From NCBI GenBank assembly GCA_963678705.1, contig OY783216.1, positions 14,958,596 to 15,022,595 of the forward strand: DNA of 64,000 bases, in the 5' to 3' direction. Position numbers and translations under genes: made by a program. The first letter of the stretch is position 1; each line of letters begins with the position of its first letter. The notes beneath the pieces were generated by a model. It was not told the origin of the DNA, searched no databases, and saw only the letters and a program-made list of their open reading frames with translations. This stretch comes from Panorpa germanica (Eukaryota > Arthropoda > Insecta > Mecoptera > Panorpidae). Shown one piece after another: positions 31,756 through 44,400 of this stretch.

Positions 31756-34700
31756 CTGTTTTATATTTATATTAATGTAAATTTTAAATATTTTCAGTAA
31801 TTTTGCAACTACGAGCTGTTTGGGCCATTAAATAAGTGAATTGAATTCATTAGTATTCATATAGTATTCATTAGTAATTCTCAATGCATACGATAAGGTT
31901 GTTTAATTTTTAAGGTTCTGTATTAAGGTTTAGAGTCATACGAGTTTTTGTTTTGTGAGAAAGCAATCTATAGCAAGTGATATCATCATTGTTATAAACA
32001 CTCAGTTGGATGCCCATCGGAAGGTCTGCACTAACTTTGAAAAGGTTAGTTTTAGATAAATGGTTTTGAACGTGTTCGAACATAAAACAAAGATAACACA
32101 TGCTCTGAACGTTCAGTTAAGACTACTATATCAGAAATGTATTACTAACATAGATCGCCTAGCAGAAGTGTGTTCTATAGCCGATAGTAGCAGTAGGTAT
32201 GAGCATCTCAATTGATGCAGTATAAAAAATTTTGCATACAAATTTATGTAGGAGCGAGGAACAAGGACGTGTGTTTACTTTTTAGCTTAATTGTTTTGGT
32301 TATCTGCAAAGGAAGGAAAATGTAAGGGGTAGAAAGTTTAATGAACACAAAAGAAACAGGGTCAACAGAGGTTGAGTCAATGAAAACAGAAAAAAATACT
32401 GGTAGAAAAAAAACAGACATGTATATTTCAAATTAAGAGTTGTTAGGTTTTGCCGAACAGATTTATTGAATATCTTAAAGTTCGGTATGTCGTTTAGAGC
32501 TTTGTAAGTTATTTTATTTTTTTCTATTGAAGTATCATAAAACGAATAATATTAACACACTTTAACTTTATTGATATATAAATATTTCTACTAGAATTAG
32601 TGATTCACATTAAGTTATAATAGGTAATATAACCAACAATTAGTCTATCGATTATTCTCGAATACGTGTTAGTAATTTGAACGATAGACTTTAAATGAGT
32701 TTTAGTACAAGATTTACTTATAGGTAGTTTTAGTGCTTTATTACTGTCACTTTATCCAAGGATTGATTTATAGGAGACAGGCTCACACAACTGGCTGGAA
32801 ATATTTACATAAGTCAGCTCTTACATATCAAATTAATATACTGACTTGAACACTTGACTTATCAGTAGATAAATGCCTTGGGAACTTAAAGCCAGACATA
32901 ATACTTAAACATTGCAGGTTTATTAGTACACTCATGTCAAAATCATACACTTTTCGCTATAGATATATCCAGGATATTATTCCTCTCTTCAAGCTTGAAG
33001 ATTAAACTTTCACATGTTTTCTTTATTATAACTAAAGTCTTATTGATTTCAATTACGAAATTACCATGTAACAATAATGATAATATATATATATTTAATG
33101 TGCTAACTACATGGTTTCTCTTTTTTCTTTGGTAAAAATAAAAATTTAGTGTTTATAATTTATAGAATATAGGAATAATTGTGTATGCATGGTTTCAGTA
33201 AAGGGTACAAATGTACATGAAAATAGGGGAAATAATCATATTGCTACATAATGATTCGTACAAACTCTTAAGGTTAATAATAATTATATTATTTATTATA
33301 TGAGATATCTTAAGAATATGTAAAAGTAATGTTACTATAATGATTTATAAATAAACATTAAAAAAAAAAAATTATGATAATGTAAAATTAAATTATAAGA
33401 AATATTTTAAATTGTTTGTATTCAATATTATAAATAGTAATTTAATTATATTATTTATTCTATGTAAATAGCAGTAGTATTCACTATTTAATTTATCTAC
33501 TTTATGCTAGATGTCAGTTATAACTAAGTTCGGTTCTTATTTACATCTCTTTTCTCTACATATTTATGTATCTTTCTGTTTTGTTGTCTTCTAGGCAGTA
33601 GTTGATACAATTCAGCAGAATTCTGTCAGGCCCTAACGTAATAAGTATCAAATCAAATATCCAGGTATTAAAACCTAATTAATATCCAGTAGTAATTATA
33701 TAATTAAAATATACATCTATCTTGTTCTTCGATTAATTAAACATATTTTTTATTTGTATCTGTGAAGTGAAGTTTATAGAAGTAAATAAACGATTTTTAT
33801 ATAAAAGTACAAAATATATTTGTCTACAAAAATACAGTCAAATAATTCAACATGTCATCGCCTCAAGACTTTATTTTAACTGTTTTTGTAAATCGGTTAA
33901 ATTGATAATACTACTGTGCAATATTTCGAGTTTCACGAATTCGTAAGAATAATTGTATAAAATAAGTAATAGTACTAAGGTTAGAGTAATAAAACAACAA
34001 AATTCGCAATTACTCAACTATTGAATATTCTTCGTTGAATATTTGAGCAAAACAGCGATAAATGAGAAACATCCAGTTTTTAATCAAGTAGTAAGGAAAT
34101 CTATCTAAAATATGCTACAACCGTGTCAGCATAATTACGATAATATTGTTGTATTTATTACAACCTATAACCTATAGCGTTATCTTAATGTAAAGGTCAT
34201 TTATGTTTAAGAATACTAGATTATATTTACTTTTGCTTGTTTTTTTCAAAGTTTTATATGTTTTTTTTTCGATTTCTAAATTAGATACCAAAGTTAGCGC
34301 ATGTACAAAATTTTGAGTTTATAGTGTAAATTTTATCTTCGCCTAAAAATCGCCACCGTGCCTCTCAATAATTTCTTTTTTATATATTCAGTTATTACCC
34401 AATCCAAAATTTGAGCTTTTTTCAAAGTTATTGACTCATCCTCCATTTCCCTTCAGGCCATATGAATCAGCATATGCCACCACACGCACCCGCTATCGAT
34501 CGAATTCTACTGCTGGAAGTTATTTAAATATCTAACAAATAAAGTACTATTTTGCTTCTACTTAATATTCTTAATGCATAATATAATCGATGTATCTCTA
34601 TATTGTTCTTATGTTTTGTTTATCACCTCTGTCCTAATGTTAAACTTAAGAAAATGTAGTATTTTATTTATTTTCGTTATTAATATATCAATCTATATCT

Positions 34701-34838
34701 GCATGTTAAATTTCAGCTTTGCATTTAAATTTAGCATAAGTGCCCTTAGGGTCGGATTTAGAGGGGACTAAATTTGTCAAATTTTAGGATATAAATTGAT
34801 TAAAATTTACAATTCCTATTAAAGTTAAAGATATTGTC

Positions 34839-34839
34839 T

Positions 34840-34890
<51 letters not shown>
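34839..34890. repeat. (TA)n microsatellite
   Basis: Alternating TA/AT with one C interruption. Confidence 0.9.
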
Positions 34891-35536
34891 TGCCATCGTA
34901 TTTTTCTATTAATTATATTCCAAACATTTATTTAAATGACACATTATTAAGTACATAAATAGTACTGAATGAGCCTTCTTAGTGATTATGTTATTGCAAA
35001 AAGGTAGAGTAGTTATTTTTCTAAAAGCAGAGAGGTCACAAAATATTGTAATTTATGTGGCAATGTTTAGATAATAGGTAACATTTATGTGGAAAACTTT
35101 TAATACACTCAACTGTGTTTAGCAGGATAATTGTTTGGTATTAAAATATTGCTTTAGGCAAAAAAATAATTAATAGCTGCTGAGATGTAAGTTTACATTA
35201 TGAAAATAAAAAAAAAATTGGATTTTATTCAAAATTGAAAGATATTTATAATTTAATGACGATCGTTATTTGATCAATTGTTTTAGACAGTTTTGATTTC
35301 TTTTATTAACTTCGAAAATTTTGTACTAATGATATGTATAATTTTACTTTTCTTACACAATTATGTAATGTATACGTAGGTCTTCAAAAGGATTTTAAAT
35401 TTTATTGTATATTTGATTTGGAATTTTAAGATATTCAACGTGAAATTTTGTATTTGTGAAATATTTAAATTGATGAAAGTTAATATGTAGAATGAATTAA
35501 ATAAAAGAAAATATGAAATTAAAATGTAATACTTAC

Positions 35537-35727
35537 TACCGCTGTCGCTCCTGAAATAACTCTATGCTCTGTTGAACCTCTCCACATACATATCGGACGA
35601 ATATTTGTCTGATTCCATTCCACGGGATTCTCTAATTGTAGAACTGCTATATCCGCTCCATTAGGTGGTAAATTATAATCATATTCATTATGAATAAAAA
35701 TGTTTTTTATTTTTCTTTCCACGTAAT
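35537..35727 (-). CDS. serine protease (S1) exon carrying the catalytic Asp
   Basis: A 191-bp minus-strand exon with acceptor TGTTATTTCAG (ending at 35728) and donor GTAAGT (35536-35531). It reads KIKNIFIHNEYDY, GADIAVLQLENPV and NIRPICMW. The Asp of ADIAVL is the S1 catalytic Asp, and IRPIC is the conserved strand after it. It ends in phase 0 (VISGATAV), which fits the start of the exon at 29576 (IIGWG). Exons upstream with the His (AAHC) were not found to the right. It is the only clearly single-copy host coding sequence I see. Confidence 0.8.
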
Positions 35728-35751
35728 CTGAAATAACATCTACACATTATA

Positions 35752-36749
35752 TTGTTCGAAATCCTACATTGGCTGTTGTTCATAAAAACGGTATTATTTA
35801 TTTCGTACAATGTGAGAGCGTTATTACAAAAAGTAAAGACCATATCTGGAAACGAGAAAAGCAAAGAACTCATATTTATATGCTCAAAGGATGGGCTAGA
35901 GTTCCAGCTTCGCAAAATCATAGAACTCATACTTGGAGATCAAGGTTACCACATAATTCTACACACGAAAAATGAAGGAGAGATAGTACAGGAAGGGAAA
36001 CCACAGGAATAGCAAAAAATAGGAAAACAAACGTGAGGACAACTAGAGAAACACTAGTGGTTAAACCACGAGAAGCTGAAAAATCATATGTAGATATAGT
36101 AAAACATATGAAAAAGAACATCAAAATAGAAGAGTGGCTACAGACAATGAATGCCCTTAAAAAAAAACAAATCAAGATTAAAGATCTCATGGCCCAACAC
36201 AATCTCAGTTTTTATGAAGCAAAATTAGAATTAATAGAAAAAAATACAGACTATTTATACTCAGTAAGAACTAAAAATTCTTTTGAAGCTCTAAACTACA
36301 CTGAGACTTTTCTCAATATCACATATAAATACAATAGTATCAACAGAATATCAACATACAAACCAAACCCTTTAACCAGAAGAACCAATACCAGAGTGAA
36401 TAAATCAAATACAGGTAACTCATTACAAAGATCTTACAGTCAACCACAACCTACGACATTTACTAAAGAACCAATTCTAAAAAGAAGAAGAGAAGAAAAG
36501 AAATCTAACAATGAAGAAAACGACATATTCCTTAAGAAAACTAATCAAGGAAAAAACAGAAAGCAAATCAACCAAGAGAAACCTGATATTACAATGGAAA
36601 ACAATGATAACGATACCTGCTATACATCAATATATAATAAAAATATTGATGACAAAATTAAAGATACAAACAAAGACCCAAATATTACATCCCAATCTCT
36701 TAGAAGCTACAAGAAACAAATATCTAGTGTACAATGGCCAAACTCGTAA
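35752..36749 (+). pseudogene. ORF1 (gag-like) of the I-like LINE
   Basis: Two frames in series. 35752-36012 reads VRALLQKVKTISGNEKSKEL and GYHIILHTKNEGEIVQ. After a frameshift, 36033-36749 reads KSYVDIVKHMKK, a basic Asn/Lys/Thr-rich region and a charged C-terminus. No CCHC knuckle is visible, so the N-terminal nucleic-acid-binding part is missing or diverged. Likely an RNP-forming protein. Confidence 0.6.
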
Positions 36750-36949
36750 GAAAACATCGATATATAAATTAAGTTAATTTTTTAATAAAAATTCTATTCA
36801 CATCACTAAACCTAATCGTATAATAAATTTACTAAAATATTTAATCAACAATAATTATATAAACATAAAGAAAAAAATAAAATATATAAATAAATCGAAC
36901 AACAAGATATCAGATATAAAAATCAATTAAATTAATTAAAACAGTTAAA

Positions 36950-38056
36950 ATGATAAATTTTATTCAATGGAACTGTAGAGGAGTCAGATATATTAAAGAG
37001 GAACTACAACATATGTTACAGAAGCATAACATACATATATGCATACTATCAGAAACGTTTTTAACAAAAAATCACAATTTCAACATCAAAGGCTATTTTA
37101 TTGAAAGAGAAGATAGGATACAGTTAACAGATCATAACCCCCATGGAGTTGAAGCAATTTTAATACATAAATCCGTAAAATATAAAAGATTTATAATAAA
37201 TAACCCATTTAACTCAGTAGAAATTGCAGCAATAACAATAAAACTTAACAGAATTGAAGAAATATGTATACTATCCGTTTATGCTAAACCAAATCACAAA
37301 ATTAATAACGTAAATTGGTCTTTCATAAAAAATCAAGTAAATGTGCCCATAATTTTTGCTGGAGACTTTAACTCAACACATCAAGTGTGGGACCCTTTCA
37401 CCCTAGGACAAAATTACGAAGGTAGGGAGCTGCTTACATTTATTGAGAATGAAAATTTAGTAATATTAAATGATGATAATCCAACTAAAGTTAGAAACCC
37501 AAGGACAAGAGATAGTATTTTAGATTTAACAATAGTATCCCCTTCTATCGTTAAATACATACACTCTTGGCGGATACTAACAGATAATGTGGGAAGTGAT
37601 CATTACCCTATAATATATTGCTTTGTTGACAACAATGATGTTGAGAACAGAGAAAAAATCATGCGACGCAACTTTAAAAAAGCTGATTGGATAAAATACT
37701 CCAGCTATATAGACTTGAGATTAAATAATCTAAACACGTCCAGTGAAACTAATGTGGAATCTCTTTACGCTAGCTTGACTGAGATAGTCAATGAGGCCGA
37801 AGAGCTATCTATACCAACTACAGAAATATACAATCTGAGGCCCAATAAGATTAAACCTATATGGTGGAATACTGAATGTAACAAAATGATCGCTAAAAGA
37901 AGACTAGCTTTAACTAACTGTAACAGACATTTTACTATTGAAACATTTCTTGCATTTAAGAAGCAACAAGCGCAAACCAAAAGGTATTTCAGAGCTAGGA
38001 AAAAAACGGAGTGGCGGAAATTCTGTGATAATCTAAATTCCAATACTACCTCTTAA
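36950..38056 (+). pseudogene. ORF2 endonuclease domain of the I-like LINE
   Basis: The ATG at 36950 opens 368 residues with APE-type motifs in order: FIQWNCRGV, ILSETFL (Glu), FAGDFNSTHQVWD, DSILDLTIV and GSDHYPI. All expected catalytic positions are present. A stop at 38054-38056 separates it from RT, so ORF2 is broken here. The enzyme would nick target DNA to prime reverse transcription. Confidence 0.88.
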
Positions 38057-38132
38057 ACTATTTGGGAAAATATAAGAAAAATTAACAACAAAAAACTACA
38101 GCACCAAAAAATATTGTGATAATGACAATTGG

Positions 38133-39567
38133 TTGGATGATTTTATTAAAAACAAATTTCCTCAGAACAATGTTAATCTCTCTACTGACACTACAAACAT
38201 TCCAAATAGTAACATTCCAATTTTGGACAATCCTATACTCATAGAAGAACTTCACTACTCTCTAAATCATAACAAAAATACAAGCACCGGTTTCGACAGA
38301 TATAACTACAAAATGATACAATTATTACACAAATAGCTAAATCACTTGTAATACAAATCTTCAATAATATATTTAACACTCAAACTATACCCGACGATTG
38401 GAAAAATCATATTATTGTACCAATATTAAAACCGAATAAAGATCCAAACTCAGCAGAATCATACAGGCCTATCACTCTACTTTCATGCATTGGGAAAACA
38501 ATGGAATCCATTATCAAAAACAGATTAGAATGGTATCTGGAACATCATCAAAAAATGCCTGACCTTCAATTTGCCTACAGAAAAGGAAAAAGCACCCAAC
38601 ATAGCTTAAATATATTAAACTTGGACATACAGAAAGTATATAGTAACAATCATTACATGGTCGCAGCTTTTCTAGACATCAAATCCGCGTATGATAATGT
38701 AAATCTTATAAATCTAAAAAACAAAATGACAGATATTGGTATATCTACAAAAATTATAAAATGGATTTTAAATTATTACCAACTAAGAGAAGTTTTTATA
38801 AGACATAACAACAAATTATTAGGTCCTTACGTGAACTCTCAAGGAGTGCCGCAAGGCTCAATATTATCTCCTCTATTGTTCAATATATACACAAAAGATA
38901 TCATCAAACTGGCGGATAATTCTACGAAAATCCTACTATATGCCGATAATATAGTAATCTACAGCAAGGGCTATTCACTTAACATAGCGCAAAAAAGACT
39001 TCAAAAGAAAATCAAAATGCTAGAATCTACCTTAAGTAATTTAAATCTAGAGGTATCTACTAATAAAAGCAAACAAAATAATTTTTACCAGACACAACTT
39101 AGATCGAAGTCTAAGAATTATTATGAAAAATAAATGTTTATCTGTTACAAGTAACGTTAAATTCATGGGTGTTTGGTTTGATTCAAAAAGCACATGATGC
39201 AAAGAAATCAACTCAATTTTAGCAAAATGTCACAAAGGAATAAATGTAATGAGATGTCTAGCTGGAAGCAGCTGGGGAAGTCATCCTCTAACTCTACTCA
39301 GTATTTATAAAGCCATTGTCAGACCCCATTTTGACTACATTAGTTTGTACCGCAAATAATACAAGACTTAAAAAATTAAACACAGTACAAAACAAAGGAC
39401 TAAGAATAATAATAGGTGCAATGGGTTCTACTCCCATACAGATTCTTAACCTGGAAACAAATATGTCACCTTTAAAAATTCGAAGACAGATATTAAGTGA
39501 CAATTTCTTCATCAAAATAATCCATAGTAAGTACCAAAATATCATATCTAGAATAGAAGAACTTTAA
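38133..39567 (+). pseudogene. ORF2 reverse transcriptase of the I-like LINE, YADN mutant
   Basis: YRPITLLSCIGK, LQFAYRKGKSTQHSL, FLDIKSAYDNV (motif A Asp present) and GVPQGSILSPLLFNIY are recognisable. The catalytic motif reads LLYADNIVIY at 38936-38965: the second Asp of YADD is Asn (38948-38950). Thumb debris continues past a TAA (39131-39133) to 39567 (RLKKLNTVQNKGLRIIIGA). The Asn change should abolish activity. Confidence 0.88.
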
Positions 39568-39666
39568 AATGTATACTTTAAGCCATATTGGATAAACAAG
39601 AACCAACCTCTACTTTTAATAAGCTACAATCACTACAAAAATATACCTATAGAAAGTTTTGAGATC

Positions 39667-40668
39667 ATGCCCTACTTTAAATCTTCATATGAATTAAAAA
39701 CTATTAAAATAGATACCGAAATTAAATATTTCAACAAGAAAGACAACAACACTATTATATATCAACGGTATATGAATTTTATATGCACTGAAAACATAAA
39801 ATGGGACATATGGTATACAGATGGTTCCGTAAATTATAAATCTAAAAATGGAGGTGCTGGCTTATACAACTCTACAACAAACAAGCAATATAAGTTTAAG
39901 TTAAATAATATATTAAGTTCATTCAATGCTGAACTTATAGCTATATTGAAGACAATGAAGATAATTAAAAACACTAAAGAGTCTAACATATTAATAGTAA
40001 CAGATGCATATAGTGTATTAACAGCTATAAATAATAAAAACTTCAAAAACAATAATAATAATAAAATTTGTAAAATAAAAGCAATATATTGTAAACTTAA
40101 AAAGAGTGGTGTAAACATAAAATTTTTATGGGTACCAGGTCATTCTGGAATTTTAGGCAATGAAACTGCAGATAAGTTAGCAAAAGAAGCATGTACTGAC
40201 GGTAAATTAATAGATATAAAATCTTCCTTAAATGAAATGAAAATAATTATCAAGGAAAAGGCATATATAGTCTGGCAAATAATATACAAAGAGGCAAGTC
40301 AAACCACAGGCAAAACATTCTACCTTTTCAACAATAAAATTAAAGATAACATGTGGATCAATAAAAATGTATCTACAAAATTCATTTATACAATATGCCG
40401 ACTAAGATCAGGTCATTGTAAAGTCCCATCACATCTAGCAAAAATAAAAGTAATACAATCTTCTAATTGCATCTGTGGAGAGGAAGGTACTATAGACCAC
40501 ATGGTACTAGGATGTAAATTCAAAAAACAGGAAGTCGTCCACTTATGGAGTAATTTATGTAAACATACCATGATGCTAGTAAACGTATTAAATTTAATAT
40601 ATGATATAAATAGTGCCACTACAAAATGTGTGGTTGAGTTTTTAATTGACAATAAAATTGACATATAA
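39667..40668 (+). pseudogene. ORF2 RNase H and C-terminal zinc motif of the I-like LINE
   Basis: An open frame of 333 residues with IWYTDGS, SSFNAELIAI, IVTDAYSVL and VPGHSGILGNETADKLAK, the complete RNase H1-type acidic set. A tail CICGEEGTIDHMVLGC (CX1CX8HX4C) lies near 40465-40515, the usual C-terminal motif of this LINE group. The frame itself is intact; only its link to RT is lost. Confidence 0.88.
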
Positions 40669-40809
40669 CATGTATAGAGAATATTCAATGAACTTAAACT
40701 TAGATGTAACAAATGGTGATGTAAAAATAATAGTTTATGTATAGTAGTTATATATGTATAGTTTTAAGTAATTTTTATGTATTATAGAATGTAATATTTA
40801 TTTGTATTT

Positions 40810-40868
40810 TAGAATGGCAAGAAGGCTGAATAAGCCAAAGCCCAATAAATTAAAGAAAAAAAAAGAAG
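40810..40868 (+). other. LINE 3'-end recognition motif
   Basis: AATGGCAAGAAGGCTGAATA and AGCCAAAGCC precede the A-rich tail. GGCT-GAATA-AGCC can form a small hairpin. The same motif ends the LINE tail at 21695-21924. Confidence 0.6.
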
Positions 40869-41509
40869 AGTTACACGTGAAAATTAAGAGCATAGAAAAA
40901 ACAGCTGAGGCGTATGTGAGGCTAAGTGTTTCTGGCTGCAAAAGAGAAAATGGAGAATCAATAAAAGCTGCGGTCTAAGAAAAAATGAAAGACCTAGTGG
41001 AACTAGTGAAAAGGAAGAGAAACATAACAGTCATAGATATAGATGAAACTATCACGTAAGAAGAACTACTAGAATCAATAGTAACAGAGCTGTCTAGCAC
41101 AAACATCAAAAGGAAAGACATCACAATAAAAATGACGGTTAAATAAAACAGCAGGGAACAGCAGCTTAGATACGCAAATATAGCTCAACCTATAACAAAA
41201 GCAATATTACTAACGTCCAGGAAGAGAATTAAAATAGGATGGACTAGATGCAGGATAGTCAAAAGACTAGCGCTACTGAAATGTTACAAATGCGAACAGT
41301 TTAGGCATCTTGATAGGGCATGCAACAGCGAGAAGGATATAAGCACAAAATGTATAAAATGCGGAGAGGAAGGGCATAGTTCCAACCAAGTATATTGCTG
41401 GTCCTGCAAAATAAAGGGTCATGGGGCGAACAAAATGGTATGCCCAAATTATCGAAAACAAGTAAGAGAACTTTGGAAAACGAGAGCGCCTGTCAGTGCG
41501 ACAGAATGA
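40869..41509 (+). pseudogene. ORF1 of R1-like LINE copy (ii)
   Basis: Three CCHC-type knuckles follow in the usual order: CYKCEQFRHLDRAC (41282), CIKCGEEGHSSNQVYC and CWSCKIKGHGANKMVC. Upstream are the Lys/Glu-rich and TSRKRIKIGWTRCRI segments typical of R1/Jockey ORF1. Stops interrupt the N-terminal half. ORF1 ends with TGA (41507-41509) inside ATGA, so ORF2's ATG overlaps the stop. Confidence 0.85.
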
Positions 41510-42060
41510 AAATGACGAAAATGAAAATAGTCCAAGTAAATGTGGATAGAGGGAGAGCAGCATTCGACCTACTACATAGCACTTGTCGGTAAAAACACAT
41601 AGATGTCGCCATTGTGACAGAACCAAACAAGAAACTGGCTAGTAAAGGGCCCTGGAAAACGATTTGAATATGGACGCAGCAATTAGGGTTCAGCAAAGAA
41701 GTTAGTATACTAAAATGTGACACAGAACAAAAAAGATTCGTATGAGTAGAACTTGAGGACCTTGTTGCTTACTCTTGTTATGCATCACCGAATATAAGTG
41801 AACAATAATTTGAGTCCTATCTTCTGACACTGGGAGAAAGCCTAAAAACACAGAAAAAGCAGGTGCTAGTAGCGGGTGACCTAAATACTCAGGCATGAGT
41901 TTGGGATCCCAAGAAAGACAAGAAAGAAAAGGCACTGGAGGACTAAATAGCAGAACTTTCACTAGTTGTGCAGAACAGTTGGAAAAGCCGACCTTTGTGC
42001 GAAGAGGTTATAACGTGTGAAGAAATAGCCAATTGAATAAGAGAATGGAAAGTAGCGGAG
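41506..42060 (+). pseudogene. ORF2 endonuclease of R1-like LINE copy (ii)
   Basis: Starts at the overlapping ATGA with MKIVQVNVDRGRAAFDLL, then IVTEPN, CYASPNIS and AGDLNTQA. Stops replace several codons (for example TGA before VWDPKK). The EN C-terminal half (SDH block) is deleted: sequence jumps near 41990 to later linker debris. Confidence 0.75.
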
Positions 42061-42734
42061 GAAGAAAACCTTAGCTTTCATAGGAATATCTATTTTATTG
42101 TTATTTCAGCTAACTCTAGAATGACACAAATGAGCGAAGCAAGATATAGAATAAATAAAAAGGAATACCGATCTTTGTGGAAAATTTGGAAAAAGAAATA
42201 TACAAAATGTAGAAATACGAAATGTACAGAAATTAGATATAAATGAATGCATGAAGGCAATAAACCTAGCACTAAAAGCCACTTTTAATAAAAGAGCTGC
42301 AAGAGGAAATCGTTAACTTGTGTACTCGTGGAACGATAACATCGCTTAGTTAGAAAAGCAATGTCTGAGGTCAAGAAGATTGTTAACTCAAGGTAATAAG
42401 AGCAAAGAAGTCACAGAAGAAAGTAGAGAAAGATTCAGAAATGAATACAATGAAAAATTTAAACTCCTCAGAAACGCAATAATAGGAGCAAAACAAGATG
42501 TCTGGAGAAAAACCTGCCTAGAAGGTAACCAAGATATTTGGGACATGGAGTACAAAATTGTGTGTAAAGAGCTTAACATGATGTCTCGAATTAAATTAAG
42601 TAGCGATAAGCTAATAACAACTGTCAAGAAACTGTTTCCAACACGAGCAACAAACAAATAGCCATACATAGCTATAGAGGAAAGGTGTATACCCTATTTT
42701 ACTGAGGCAGAACAATAAGGGACAATAAGAATTA

Positions 42735-43807
42735 AAAACGGAAAGTCACCAGGTCCGGATCAAATTCCATCTGAAATCGTCAAAGCGGCAATTAGAGAAT
42801 TCTCGAGAGAATTCCTCGAAATAATGAATGTTTAACTAAAAAGTAAAATATTTCCAAAAATGTGGAAAATAGCCATACTAGTCTTGATTTAAAAGTCTAA
42901 AAAAGAAGGAGACCTGGAGGCTAAATATAGACAAATATGTCTTCTGAATGTCATGGGAAAAGTTCTTAAACAGCTGGTTGCAGTTAGGTTATTAGGGGAA
43001 GTTGAACCAAAACTCTCAAAGAACCAATATGGATTCAGAAAGAAACGGTCAACTATTGATGCAATGATCCAGATAAAGAGGTCGGTAGAGAAAATAAAAC
43101 TCAAGGCGCACCGGAACAGGAAATATATAGTGTTAGTAACGCTTGCCATAAAAAATGCCTTTAATTCAGCACCTTGGGATGAAATCATAAAAGCGCTGAA
43201 AGAATTTGAAGTCAGTGAGTACCTGACAAGAATTAAAAGCAGCTATCTAGAGGATCACTGGATAGAAGTCGAGGGAAATTTAATAAGTGTAACCTGCGGA
43301 GTTTCACAGGGATCGGTATTAGGGTCTTTTCTATGGAACATTCTGTACGACGAGGTACTAAAAACTGAACCACCAGAAGGCGCATCAGTTATTGGATTCG
43401 CGGATGACACAGCACTTATTATTGAAGCTAAAACTAAGGAAACACTAAAGACACACGCAAACACGGCGCTGAACCGGATTGAGCAGATCCTAGACAGAAA
43501 ACAATTACAGCTCGCTTCTGAAAAATCGAAGGCAATCGTACTTTATGGTAGAAGAAAACTGACGGAAATACCCTTGGAGGTAGGCACAATGAAAATTAAA
43601 TCCAAAGAACACTTAAAGTACCTGGGGCTCTATATTGGAAGAAATGCAGACATGAAGCAACATGTTATACAAGCGGCTAAGAAATCCGAGGAAAAACTTA
43701 TGACGTTAAGTAGACTAAAGTCAAATCTGAAGGGACCGAAGGTAAGTAAGAGTAGAGTGTTAGCGTCGGTGGTTCACTCAATAATGCTGTATGCTGCTCC
43801 AATATAG
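42735..43807 (+). pseudogene. ORF2 RT of R1-like LINE copy (ii)
   Basis: PGPDQIPSEIV and a stop-broken linker lead into the open frame 42953-43807: NQYGFRKKRSTIDA, CGVSQGSVLGSFLWN (the usual Pro is Ser), GFADDTALIIEA (FADD intact), YLGLYIGRNAD. Motif A reads LVTLAIKNAFNSAPW: the catalytic Asp is Ala (43145-43147). That makes the RT dead even where the frame is open. Confidence 0.85.
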
Positions 43808-44400
43808 AAGGAAGCTGTAAAACTCAAAAAATTAAGAAATATGTTAATAAGTGTGCAATGTAGAATGGCAATACAAGTGAATAGTGCTTATCGCACAATC
43901 TCGGCAGAAGCTGTCCAGGTGATAAGCGGAATAGTACCTCTGGCAATACTAGTAGAAGAGCGGTAAAGAGTCTATAATGAGAAAGAAGAAAAACACTAGG
44001 AAGTAAGGAAAGAAATTTAAAAAAAGTGGCAATGCGAGTGGGAGAAAAAAACCGGTAAATCGGTGTGGACTAAAAGGCTAATACGGCAGATTAGTACTTG
44101 GAAAAATCGAAAGTACGGGGAAATTGATTATTTTATAACACAATTTCTCGGAGGACAAGAATGCTTTGGGAGTTACTTGAAGAGATTGAAAAAGAGAGAG
44201 TCCGACAAATGTTGGTACTGTGAACATGTCGATACACCAGAACATACGTTCTTCTATTGTGGCCGATGGGCGATGGTAATAGAAGAAGTACGGACGATAA
44301 CGGGAACCACACTGACCATAGATAATATTGTTAATACTTTGGTGGAAGAGGAAGAGTATTGGAGTGCGGTTCGAGTCTTCGTCTTAAAAATTCTATAAAC
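43808..44400 (+). pseudogene. C-terminal zinc domain of R1-like LINE copy (ii)
   Basis: After stops near 43806 and 43963, open frame 44063-44398 encodes KRLIRQISTWKNRKYGEIDY and CWYCEHVDTPEHTFFYC (CX2CX7HX4C), then a charged end (LVEEEEYWSAVRVFVLKIL). Confidence 0.8.

Larger units (their letters stand above)
29577..35536 (-). other. 5.96-kb serine protease intron filled with repeats
   Basis: Defined by phase-compatible splice sites of the two flanking exons. It contains an LTR-like piece, an 18-bp tandem repeat, an R1 LINE fragment in the opposite orientation to the gene, and a (TA)n tract. The rest (31760-34838 and 34891-35530) is AT-rich DNA in which I see no gene. Confidence 0.65.
35740..40868 (+). 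mobile_element. I-like LINE with RNase H, about 5.1 kb
   Basis: ORF1 debris, then ORF2 with apurinic endonuclease, RT, RNase H and a C-terminal zinc motif, and a 3' UTR ending in A-rich sequence. Downstream RNase H places it in the I-type group (I/LOA and relatives), not Jockey or R1. It lies beside the serine protease exon at 35537-35727. No target duplication was found: its tail abuts the R1-like LINE directly. Confidence 0.85.

Noticed and set aside
40869..40885. Target-site duplication of the I-like LINE at its 3' flank (AAGAGTTACACG)
   Set aside because: No matching sequence at the 5' side near 35740; the tail simply abuts the R1-like LINE.
42785..42812. Apparent palindrome with GAATTC twice in the R1-like LINE
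   Set aside because: Not a perfect inverted repeat; it is coding sequence (REFSREFLEI) with repeated codons.
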